A program made the translations under genes and the position numbers. This document shows positions 1-7,402 of a stretch of DNA of 64,000 bases, piece after piece. The number at the start of each line of letters is the position of its first letter. The first letter of the stretch is position 1. This stretch comes from Bacillota bacterium (lineage in GTDB: Bacteria > Bacillota > UBA4882 > UBA8346): the NCBI GenBank assembly GCA_023400055.1, contig JAEXFN010000017.1:149915-213914 (forward strand), written 5' to 3'. The notes beneath the pieces are model-generated. The model saw nothing but the letters and a program-made list of their open reading frames with translations, made no database searches and was not told where the DNA came from.

Positions 1-2
1 CC

Positions 3-548
3 GGCATCTTTGCCGGCGACCCGGTTCAGGCTCATCTGCAGGGTTGCGCTTTTTTGGCGAAACATTGTTTATGTGAATTAGCGGAACCGTTGGATTTTAT
101 CCTTACCACCAACGCCGGAGCGCCCTTGGACTGCAATCTCTATCAAAGCGTCAAGGGGATGACCGCGGCCGCCAAAGCGTTAAAACCCGGCGGCGTGGTG
201 GTGATCGCCACCTCCTGTTCCGAGGGCGTCGGCAGTCCCGAATATCAGGAGATTCTCGATCTGGTGGACACGCCGGCCCATTTCCTGGAACGCTTGGCGC
301 GGCGGGAGTTTTTTATTCCCGACCAATGGTGCGCTCAGGAAACCTACCAAGTCATGCTGCGCAATCCGGTATGGGTGTATTCCGGCGGAATCGCTCCGGA
401 GCAATTAGAGAAATATCATTTCAAGGCCCTTTCATCCTTAGCAACGGCGCTTGACCAATTATTTGATAAGTTCGGACCGGACGCCCGATGGGCGGTCGTT
501 CCGGACGGCCCCATGATCATCCTGCAAACCAAACCGATGTCCAATTGA
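3..548 (+). CDS. larA: Lactate racemase LarA-family protein, C-terminal part (5' truncated by window edge)
   Basis: The frame is open from base 3 without a stop, so the gene starts upstream of the window and only about 181 C-terminal residues are seen. The segment reading TTNAGAPLDCNLYQSVKG, followed by KPGGVVVIATSCSEGVG, is typical of the C-terminal domain of the nickel-pincer lactate racemase family (LarA), which interconverts D- and L-lactate or related 2-hydroxy acids. The N-terminal half that carries the cofactor lysine is not in the window. LarA homologues often sit in sugar or hydroxy-acid operons, so a 2-hydroxy-acid epimerase linked to the sugar transporter downstream is possible. 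That link is inference: the next gene starts about 520 bases away, beyond a repeat array. The family call is solid, the substrate is not. Confidence 0.8.
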   Translation, partial: GIFAGDPVQAHLQGCAFLAKHCLCELAEPLDFILTTNAGAPLDCNLYQSVKGMTAAAKALKPGGVVVIATSCSEGVGSPEYQEILDLVDTPAHFLERLARREFFIPDQWCAQETYQVMLRNPVWVYSGGIAPEQLEKYHFKALSSLATALDQLFDKFGPDARWAVVPDGPMIILQTKPMSN

Positions 549-557
549 TGGCTTCCC

Positions 558-591
558 AACGCAACTTTGGCAGCGTAAAGCCGGTTGCGTT
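558..591. other. Imperfect hairpin downstream of larA
   Basis: Arms AACGCAAC (558-565) and GTTGCGTT (584-591) are perfectly complementary, with a GGC/GCC pairing inside the loop. No T-run follows, so this is a weak terminator or mRNA-stabilising hairpin at best. Confidence 0.4.
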
Positions 592-723
592 CCCAGCATC
601 CTGATTGCGACGTCATGAACTCACCGAGAATTTCTGCTTAACGTGTCTCGTAATGAATGTCCGAATTGAATCGAACAACGAGATCAAACCTCACTCAAAC
701 TATCATTAGTTTTTATCAGTGAA

Positions 724-954
724 TCGATCATTTTGAGTAACTCAATAAATGTGTTCAGCAACTGAGCAAGCATGTGCAGTAGCTGAGCAAGTATGTTTAG
801 TAACTGAATAAGCATGCTCAGTAACAGAGCAAGCGTGTTTAGTAGCTGAATAAGCATGTTCAGTAATTGAGCAAGCATGTTCAGTAACTGCGCGAGCTTT
901 TTCAATAACTGAATGAACATCCGCAACGACTGAGCAGGCATCTTGAATGGCTCG
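724..954. repeat. 21-bp tandem repeat array, family A, 11 degenerate units
   Basis: From base 724 the sequence divides without a gap into 11 units of exactly 21 bases. Most units contain GCAAGCATG or ATAAGCATG and end in AGTAACTGA. There are no spacers between units. The array fills the gap between larA and the sugar-transport operon and its last unit ends about 110 bases before the ATPase start. Arrays of the same consensus lie at 25118-25306 and 63641-63997. On the minus strand one frame stays open and spells a leucine-rich heptad, but no ribosome binding site precedes it, so I treat it as non-coding. Confidence 0.9.
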
Positions 955-1066
955 GGATCGATTTTCGGGACCCGGGAGCATGGGTAGTTCCGAAAAGAAT
1001 ATCTTCCGGAAGGATACGGATCCGTTGAGCGAGGCCAAGCAGCGGCGATGGAATGGAGGAGAGCAA

Positions 1067-2590
1067 TTGGCAGAGTATTTGTTGGAAATGAAGGGGATTA
1101 CCAAAACCTTTCCCGGAGTGAAAGCCCTCGATAACGTGCATTTCCAGCTGAAACCGCAGGAGATTCACGCCTTGATGGGCGAGAACGGGGCCGGCAAATC
1201 GACCTTCATTAAAATTATCACCGGGGTCCATCCGCCCGATAAAGGTGAAATTTACTTAAACGGGACGCGAATGGAGATCAAAAATCCGCAAGATGCGCAG
1301 AACCTGGGAATTGCCGCCATTTATCAGCATGTCACTTGTTATCCCGATCTGACGGTCACCGAAAATATCTTCATGAGCCACGAAAAAGTGCAACGGGGGA
1401 CCGGCCGGATTCTGTGGCGTCCGATGCACCTGGAGGCGAAAAGGCTCCTGAATGAGTTGGGCGTCGATATCGATCCCAAAACCCAGATGGGAGCCTTGAG
1501 CGTGGCCCAGCAGCAAACCGTGGAGATTGCCAAGGCGCTTTCCACCAACGCGAAGATCATCATCATGGACGAACCGACTTCGGCCCTGACCAAACGGGAA
1601 AGCGAGGAATTGTACAGAATTACCGAACAACTTCGTGAAAATGGCGCCTCAGTGATTTTTATCTCCCACCGCCTGGAGGATATGTACCGCTTGGCCAGCA
1701 GCGTCACGGTATTAAGGGACGGAAGGTATATCGGGACCTGGAATGTCCAGGAGATCTCCAGTGAAAAATTGATCGTCGCCATGGTGGGCCGGGAGATTAC
1801 TCAAATGTTTCCGGAAAGGAAAAAGGCCATCGGCCCAGAGGTGTTGCGCGTCGAGAAGCTCGGGAAAACCGGGGTCTTCGCCGATGTTTCGTTTGCCCTT
1901 CACCAGGGGGAAATTTTAGGATTGACGGGACTGGTCGGAGCCGGCCGGAGTGAGTTGTGCCAAGCCATTTTCGGCATTACCCCCTACGATAGGGGCGAGA
2001 TCTCGGTGGCCGGGAAGAAGGTCCACATCACGCAACCATTGACCGCGATGGAGCTGGGCATCGGTTATTTGCCCGAAGATCGTCAAAAACAAGGACTCTT
2101 ACTCCCTTGGAGCGTGGCGCATAATATCACGTTGCCGGCTTTAAAGAAGCTGGCCAACCGCGGTTGGTTAAAGGAATCGAAAGAAGCGGATGTCGCGCGA
2201 ACCTTTGCGGAGAAACTGCAAGTCAAGGCCAAAAGCGTTTTTGACCCGGCCGGTTCGCTCTCGGGCGGGAATCAGCAAAAAGTACTGGTGGCAAAGCTGC
2301 TGACCACGGAGGTAAAGATCATCATCCTGGATGAACCCACCAAAGGCATCGATGTCGGGGCGAAGTCGGCCATCTATGAAATCATGCAGGATTTGGCGCA
2401 GCAAGGCTACGGGATTATCATGATCTCCTCCGAAATGCCGGAGGTGCTCGGTATGAGCGACCGGATCATCGTGATGCGGGAAGGAAGAGTGACCAAAATC
2501 CTGGACGGCAAGGATGCGACCCAGGAGATCATCCTCGATGCCGCGATGGTAAACCGCAGCGACGAAAAAACCGCTCAAACCGCGGGATAA
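1067..2590 (+). CDS. Sugar ABC transporter ATPase with two nucleotide-binding domains (RbsA/RhaT type)
   Basis: This protein energises uptake of a monosaccharide by the permeases encoded next. The N-terminal domain has Walker A GENGAGKST at residues 38-46, an LSVAQQQ signature near 145 and a Walker B with DEPTSALT. The second domain carries the degenerate Walker A GLVGAGRSE near 290, an LSGGNQQK signature near 400 and DEPTKGIDVG, which is the normal pattern for the ribose/xylose/rhamnose class. The start is TTG 1067, preceded by GGAGGAGAG; this gives 507 residues, the usual family length. An upstream in-frame ATG at 947 lies in the repeat array and lacks a ribosome binding site. It is first in a five-part import operon: ATPase, two permeases and binding protein follow with short gaps. 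Confidence 0.92.
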   Translation: MAEYLLEMKGITKTFPGVKALDNVHFQLKPQEIHALMGENGAGKSTFIKIITGVHPPDKGEIYLNGTRMEIKNPQDAQNLGIAAIYQHVTCYPDLTVTENIFMSHEKVQRGTGRILWRPMHLEAKRLLNELGVDIDPKTQMGALSVAQQQTVEIAKALSTNAKIIIMDEPTSALTKRESEELYRITEQLRENGASVIFISHRLEDMYRLASSVTVLRDGRYIGTWNVQEISSEKLIVAMVGREITQMFPERKKAIGPEVLRVEKLGKTGVFADVSFALHQGEILGLTGLVGAGRSELCQAIFGITPYDRGEISVAGKKVHITQPLTAMELGIGYLPEDRQKQGLLLPWSVAHNITLPALKKLANRGWLKESKEADVARTFAEKLQVKAKSVFDPAGSLSGGNQQKVLVAKLLTTEVKIIILDEPTKGIDVGAKSAIYEIMQDLAQQGYGIIMISSEMPEVLGMSDRIIVMREGRVTKILDGKDATQEIILDAAMVNRSDEKTAQTAG

Positions 2591-2608
2591 CAGGGGGAGG
2601 AGAGGCTC

Positions 2609-3622
2609 ATGGCTGTAATGGAAAAGGTTTTCAACAAAACACCGCTGAGTGTCAAGATCGCGAAATTCCGGGAACTTGGCTTGCTGGGATTTATCATGAT
2701 TCTGGCGGTCCTGGTCCAGACGCGCAATGTCAGCTTTCTGACGGCGGAAAACATTAACGATCTGGTTATCAATACGGCTATCTTGAGTATTCTGGCGATC
2801 GGCATGATGTTGGTCATCGTGACCCGGGGGATCGATCTTTCCATCGGGGCAACCCTGGCACTGTCGGGCATGTTATCCGCCATGACGGTCGGCGCCAATC
2901 CGGGGCTGTCGCCGCTTTGGGTTATTCTGCTCGGGACACTGATCGGAATGGTTTGCGGCTTCGTCTTGGGCTTGCTGGTCGCCAAGGCCCAGATCTTGCC
3001 GATTATCGCCTCGTTGGGAATGATGAACGTATTCCGCGGCTTGACTTTCATGGTGAGCGGCGGCAAATGGGTCAGCGCTTATCAGATGCCGGATAGCTTT
3101 AAAAGCATCGCCACCGGTTCGATTCTCGGCATCAATACCTTGATTTTTATCGCAATTATCATCTATTTGATAGCGTTTTATTTCATCAATCATACCCGTA
3201 CCGGCCGTCAGATTTATGCGGTGGGGAGTAATCCTGATTCGGCGCAGATCAGCGGCATTAACTCATCCCGGATCCTATTATTGGTGTATACCATCATGGG
3301 GAGTTTGGCCGGACTGGCCGGGGTATTATGGGTTTCCCGGTTCGCCTCGGCACAGAACGATACGGGAATGGGATATGAAATGAATGTCATCGCCGCCTGT
3401 GTTCTGGGCGGAGTGAGCATCGCCGGGGGATCGGGCAAGATCTCCGGGATTATTCTGGGGTCGCTGTTATTGGGGATTCTGAATAACGCCCTGCCGCTGA
3501 TCAACGTCTCCCCCTTCTGGCAACAGGCGATTCAGGGTTTGATCATTTTGATTGCCGTTTTAACCAACGTCCTGGTGAAAAGGGGAGTCGACCGGAACAA
3601 TCTCTTGAGGAGGAAGATATAG
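2609..3622 (+). CDS. Sugar ABC transporter permease (RbsC/RhaP type)
   Basis: An integral membrane protein of 337 residues with about eight to ten hydrophobic segments. It contains the family motifs GIDLSIGATLALSGM near residue 75 and YEMNVIAACVLGGVSIAGG near residue 260, diagnostic of the branched-chain amino acid/ribose permease superfamily. GGGGGAGGAG lies directly before the ATG, 18 bases after the ATPase stop. With the second permease 3 bases downstream it probably forms a heterodimeric channel, as in rhamnose (RhaP/RhaQ) and AI-2 (LsrC/LsrD) transporters, unlike the homodimeric ribose system. Confidence 0.92.
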   Translation: MAVMEKVFNKTPLSVKIAKFRELGLLGFIMILAVLVQTRNVSFLTAENINDLVINTAILSILAIGMMLVIVTRGIDLSIGATLALSGMLSAMTVGANPGLSPLWVILLGTLIGMVCGFVLGLLVAKAQILPIIASLGMMNVFRGLTFMVSGGKWVSAYQMPDSFKSIATGSILGINTLIFIAIIIYLIAFYFINHTRTGRQIYAVGSNPDSAQISGINSSRILLLVYTIMGSLAGLAGVLWVSRFASAQNDTGMGYEMNVIAACVLGGVSIAGGSGKISGIILGSLLLGILNNALPLINVSPFWQQAIQGLIILIAVLTNVLVKRGVDRNNLLRRKI

Positions 3623-3625
3623 GCC

Positions 3626-4636
3626 ATGGAACCGAAGACCATAGTATCCCAGAAAGAATTCGATCTGAAGCAGTTTTTCTTCCAGTGGGAATGGATGCTC
3701 GTCTTGATCTTCATCCTCGTGAATATCATTAACATCTGTCTGTCCCCCTATTATCTGGATGGGCGCGGCTTGCTCAGCGCCACCATGACTTTTTTGGATA
3801 AGGCTTTTATCGTCTTTCCGATGGCCTTCATTCTGATTCTGGGAGATATCGACATCTCGGTCGCCTCCACCGTGGCTTTGTCCTCGGTGATCATGGCGGT
3901 CGGATACAATGCGGGACTACCGATGGGACTCGCTATGGTCCTTTGTTTGGCCGTGGGGACCTTGTGCGGCTTTTTGAACGGTCTGATTATTGTCAAATTT
4001 AAGGAGTTATCCGCGGTGATTGTGACCCTCGCCACGATGATAGCATATCGGGGCATCGCCTATATCATTTTGCAGGATCAGGCAGCTGGCAAATTTCCCG
4101 AATGGTATACCTATCTGGGATGGGGGTACATCGGAGGGATTCCCTTTATCTTGGTAGTGTTTGTCGTGTTTGCCATCGCTTTCGGATTGTTGCTCCACAA
4201 AACGACTTTCGGCAGGAGCATCTATGCCATGGGCACCAATATTACCGCCTGCCGGTTTTCCGGGGTCCGGGTGGATCGGATCAAACTGCTCATCTTTACC
4301 CTGGCCGGTTTGATGTCGGGGGTGACCGCCCTGTTCCTGACATCCCGGATGGGCAGTACCCGGCCGAACATTGCGCTCGGTTATGAATTGGATGTCATCG
4401 CCATGGCGGTATTGGGGGGAGTGAGCACCGCCGGCGGGAAGGGGAGAATTATCGGCGCCATTTTGGCGATATTCCTGATCGGTTATCTTCGCTATGGGCT
4501 TGGTTTGGTCAATGTACCCGCGCAGATTTTGCTGATCATCATCGGATTGCTCTTGGTGCTGGCGGTGATGCTCCCCAATCTGAAACTTAATTGGCGCGGG
4601 AAACTGCCGCGGGCGGAGCAAGGGGAGGGACAGTAG
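3626..4636 (+). CDS. Second sugar ABC transporter permease (RbsC/RhaQ type)
   Basis: The 336-residue membrane protein is a diverged paralogue of the permease before it. It keeps ILGDIDISVASTVALSS near residue 70 and YELDVIAMAVLGGVSTAGGKG near residue 250. The gap to the preceding stop is 3 bases and the AGGAGG ribosome binding site lies inside the end of that gene, so the two are translationally linked. Two non-identical permeases with one double-domain ATPase point to a rhamnose- or AI-2-type transporter. The C-terminus is charged and cytoplasmic. Confidence 0.9.
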   Translation: MEPKTIVSQKEFDLKQFFFQWEWMLVLIFILVNIINICLSPYYLDGRGLLSATMTFLDKAFIVFPMAFILILGDIDISVASTVALSSVIMAVGYNAGLPMGLAMVLCLAVGTLCGFLNGLIIVKFKELSAVIVTLATMIAYRGIAYIILQDQAAGKFPEWYTYLGWGYIGGIPFILVVFVVFAIAFGLLLHKTTFGRSIYAMGTNITACRFSGVRVDRIKLLIFTLAGLMSGVTALFLTSRMGSTRPNIALGYELDVIAMAVLGGVSTAGGKGRIIGAILAIFLIGYLRYGLGLVNVPAQILLIIIGLLLVLAVMLPNLKLNWRGKLPRAEQGEGQ

Positions 4637-4708
4637 AAAATAGACAAATCGATATAAAATGGCCCCAGGGCTATTTTATATAAAAAACAAAGGGAGGTTG
4701 AAAAAAGA

Positions 4709-5716
4709 ATGAAAAAAGTTTTCCGGTCCGTTGTTTTCCTGGTATTGGCATTAGCGATGCTGTGCAGTCTGAGTCTGGCCGCAGCTCCAAAGCGATTTGC
4801 CATCGTGTTTAAGAATACGGGCAATCCTTACGGCGAGAAGATGATGGAAGGATTCAAGAATGCCATTGAGGAGTTGGGAGGAACGCCGATCTTAAAGGCT
4901 CCGGACCAACCGACGGTGGAAGCGCAGATTCAGATGGTGGAAGAACTGATCGCGCAGCGGGTAGATAGCATTGCCATATCTGCCAATGATCGCGACGCGC
5001 TGCAGCCTGTTTTGACCAAGGCCGCTAAAGAGGGCATCAAGATCCTGTCCTTGGATTCTGCCGTAAACTCGCAAAGCCGGCTGGTCCATGTCAACCAGGC
5101 TGACTCGGAGCGAATCGGCCGGATTCTGATTCAAGCCGTCGCCCAAATGATCGGCGGCAAAGGACAGATCGCCGTTTTGAGCGCAACGTCTCAAGCCACC
5201 AATCAAAATACCTGGATTCAGTGGATGAAGGAAGAACTGAAAAATCCGAAATACCGCCAGATCAAATTGGTTAAAGTGGCCTACGGCGACGATCTGCGGG
5301 ATAAGAGTGTTTCCGAAACGGAAGCGTTGCTCAAATCCTATCCGAACCTGAAAGGGATTATCGCCCCGACGACTGTAGGAATTGCCGCAGCCGGAAAAGT
5401 GCTCACTGATAAAGGACTGAAGGGCAAAGTCCATCTGACCGGCCTGGGACTGCCGAGTGAAATGGCCGACTACATCGAGAGCGGCGTCTGCGAGTGGATG
5501 TACCTGTGGAATCCGATCGATGTGGGATATCTGGCCGGATATGCGGCGGACGCGTTGGTAAAAGGAACAATCACCGGCAAATCCGGTGAGTCGTTTAAAG
5601 CCGGTAAGCTCGGCACCAAAAAGATCATTAAGGTCGGCGACGGCACAGAAATCATGTTGGGCGATCCCTTCAAGTTTGACAAACAAAATATCGCCGAATG
5701 GAAGAAAGTCTACTAA
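4709..5716 (+). CDS. Periplasmic-type sugar-binding lipoprotein-like protein (RhaS/LsrB group)
   Basis: This 335-residue protein is the extracellular receptor of the transporter. It begins with a basic signal peptide and hydrophobic core (residues 1-27, MKKVFRS..., ending SLAAA), then a type 1 periplasmic-binding fold: FAIVFKNTGNPYGEKM, an AISANDRDAL helix region and LWNPIDVGYLAGYAADAL near residue 270. The last motif resembles rhamnose-binding RhaS more than ribose-binding RbsB, so L-rhamnose or another deoxysugar is my best guess for the ligand. No lipobox cysteine is evident after the signal sequence, although a cysteine lies inside the hydrophobic stretch. The strong AAAGGGAGG site supports the ATG start. 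Confidence 0.88.
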   Translation: MKKVFRSVVFLVLALAMLCSLSLAAAPKRFAIVFKNTGNPYGEKMMEGFKNAIEELGGTPILKAPDQPTVEAQIQMVEELIAQRVDSIAISANDRDALQPVLTKAAKEGIKILSLDSAVNSQSRLVHVNQADSERIGRILIQAVAQMIGGKGQIAVLSATSQATNQNTWIQWMKEELKNPKYRQIKLVKVAYGDDLRDKSVSETEALLKSYPNLKGIIAPTTVGIAAAGKVLTDKGLKGKVHLTGLGLPSEMADYIESGVCEWMYLWNPIDVGYLAGYAADALVKGTITGKSGESFKAGKLGTKKIIKVGDGTEIMLGDPFKFDKQNIAEWKKVY

Positions 5717-6090
5717 ACTAAAATCAATTCCCGGGAAACTCTAGAAGATTCTTTTTCCATAAGTTATCCTTCGCAACACAATAATGTGAAAACCTTGGAA
5801 AAGGCTATTATCATGTTGTGTTGCGAAGTTTCTTTAAAGATAATCAAGTTCGCATTAATTTACACTCACGGAAAGCCATGACTTAAATGGCGAGAAGATA
5901 TGCCAATTGCCTGAACGTGGCGGCGGGTCAAAAAAAGAATGCCTCGATGAATTGTAGCGACTGAGCTCCCTAGAATCCTAGGGATTCTTTTCTGGGTTGT
6001 AATCTTAAGATGATGTAATGAAATAGTAAAAATAATTTAAATAAAATTTAAATTTATGAAGGAAAATCTGTATTAAAATTGAATCTTTTC
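5717..6090. other. Intergenic region between sugar-binding protein and LacI gene
   Basis: About 370 bases without a credible gene. It holds the 13-bp inverted repeat described separately (5769-5828), a short palindrome around CCTAGAATCCTAGG near 5970, and AT-rich sequence leading to the LacI operators. Confidence 0.6.
5769..5828. terminator. Long inverted repeat after the first sugar-transport operon
   Basis: CTTCGCAACACAA (5769-5781) is perfectly complementary to TTGTGTTGCGAAG (5816-5828), and CCTT/AAGG can pair within the 34-base loop. It starts about 50 bases after the binding-protein stop, with TTTCTTT following. It is likely a bidirectional terminator or 3' protective hairpin; a transposon remnant cannot be excluded. 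Confidence 0.5.
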
Positions 6091-6108
6091 TATGAAATGG
6101 GTTTCATA
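6091..6108. promoter_or_regulatory. Operator-like palindrome O1 upstream of lacI-family gene
   Basis: TATGAAA-TGGG-TTTCATA is a perfect 7-bp inverted repeat around a 4-base centre, the size expected for a LacI-family dimer site. A near-identical copy lies 65 bases downstream. Confidence 0.6.
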
Positions 6109-6155
6109 AAATTTACCGATTAACTGTTTTACTCTATGTTGTTTATGGAAATTTT

Positions 6156-6173
6156 TTTGAAAGAGGTTTCATA
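6156..6173. promoter_or_regulatory. Operator-like palindrome O2 next to the lacI ribosome binding site
   Basis: TTTGAAA-GAGG-TTTCATA repeats the O1 layout with one mismatch and runs up to the AAGGAGAG ribosome binding site. Its position suggests autorepression, either by roadblock or by looping with O1. Confidence 0.6.
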
Positions 6174-6182
6174 AGGAGAGAA

Positions 6183-7196
6183 ATGGCAACGATTTATGAT
6201 GTTGCAAAAAAAGCAGGGGTTTCGACCGCCACTGTCTCCAGGGTGCTTAATAATCATCCCTATGTTCGTGAAGAAACTCGTATTAAGGTTCAATCTCTTC
6301 TGAAAGAATTACATTTTATTCCAAATAGCAATGCTAGCAGCTTGGTGCGAAAAACGACCAATACCATTGCGGTGATTGTCCCCGATGTTACGAATCATTT
6401 TTTCACTACCTTTTTACGTGGCGCCGAAGATCAAGCGAATGAAGATGGCTTTGCTGTTATCTTCGGAAATACTGATGAAGATAGCCAGAAAGAACAGACT
6501 TATATTCAAATGTTTCTTGAACGCAGGATTGACGGTTTGATTATCGCTCCGGTTTCTCCCAAGGTTATCAATCTTAAAACAGTTATTAAAAGAGAAATAC
6601 CTCTAGTACTGGTGGACCGTGAGGTTGAAGCATTAATAACGGATTTTGTGGGAACAGACAACCGACGTAATGCGCAGAGCTTAGTCGAGTATCTCATTGG
6701 CTTAGGCCATAAAACTATTGCTGTAATCTCCGGCCCTCAAAAGACTTCATCCCACCGACAAAGAATCGATGGATATCGAATGGCTTTACTGAAGGCCGGC
6801 ATCCCCATTGATGAACGGCTGATTCTTTACGGAGATAAACCGAACATCGAAACTGGGACTAGGCTGGTCCGTAATTTATTACAACAGGCCCCCCGACCAA
6901 CTGCGATTTTTGCCGTTAACAACTTTTTAGCGATTGGGGGGGTTGTTGCCTTGCGCGAAGCTAACTTCAATGTTCCCGATGATATCGGAATTGTCTGTTT
7001 TGATGATAACGATTCCGCATCGGTGTTAAATCCTTTCTTTACTTCAATTAACCAGCCCGCTTACATGATGGGTCAGATGGCGGTGGATATATTAGTGCAC
7101 CGGATGAAGCATAAAAATTCTTCCCCCACCCGGGTACTTTTGGAGTCTAATTTTTTGATACGCGGCTCTGTGAAACCAGCCCGTTGCATTGATTGA
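6183..7196 (+). CDS. LacI/GalR-family transcriptional regulator
   Basis: A 337-residue repressor of usual family length. The N-terminus, MATIYDVAKKAGVSTATVSRVLNN, is a textbook LacI helix-turn-helix (residues 2-25) with hinge helix SNASSLVRK near residue 57. The rest is a periplasmic-binding-protein-like sensor (NTIAVIVPDVTNHFF; VCFDDNDSASVLNPFFTSINQP). It lies between two sugar ABC transporters and probably senses the imported sugar or its phosphate. The ATG follows AAGGAGAG. Two TGAAA-N4-TTTCA palindromes immediately upstream indicate autoregulation (inference). No matching site was seen directly before either transporter, so its wider regulon is not established. Confidence 0.92.
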   Translation: MATIYDVAKKAGVSTATVSRVLNNHPYVREETRIKVQSLLKELHFIPNSNASSLVRKTTNTIAVIVPDVTNHFFTTFLRGAEDQANEDGFAVIFGNTDEDSQKEQTYIQMFLERRIDGLIIAPVSPKVINLKTVIKREIPLVLVDREVEALITDFVGTDNRRNAQSLVEYLIGLGHKTIAVISGPQKTSSHRQRIDGYRMALLKAGIPIDERLILYGDKPNIETGTRLVRNLLQQAPRPTAIFAVNNFLAIGGVVALREANFNVPDDIGIVCFDDNDSASVLNPFFTSINQPAYMMGQMAVDILVHRMKHKNSSPTRVLLESNFLIRGSVKPARCID

Positions 7197-7402
7197 GCCT
7201 GAATCCGTGACGATTGATTTATACTAAGCGAAACGTACTACAAGCTTTCACGATTTTACCTGGTAGCGCAGAGAGCATCGATTCAGGTTGGAGTACATCG
7301 GTGGATCGTGACGAAAAATGAGAAAAGGATGGACCGGAGGTTGTCATCAACCGGCGTTTCCTTTGACGGGATTCGCATCACAAAATAACGGATAACAGCG
7401 GG

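Noticed and set aside
742..1104. Minus-strand ORF over the 0.7-kb array and the start of the ATPase gene
   Set aside because: A shadow frame generated by the repeat period and by the opposite strand of a real gene; no start signal.
4007..4621. Long minus-strand ORF opposite the second sugar permease
   Set aside because: It lies fully inside a well-supported membrane protein gene, has the His/Gln/Asp-rich composition typical of antisense frames of hydrophobic proteins and no ribosome binding site. The same applies to 4892-5686, 17173-17940, 19808-20557, 32277-33383 and 62597-63430.
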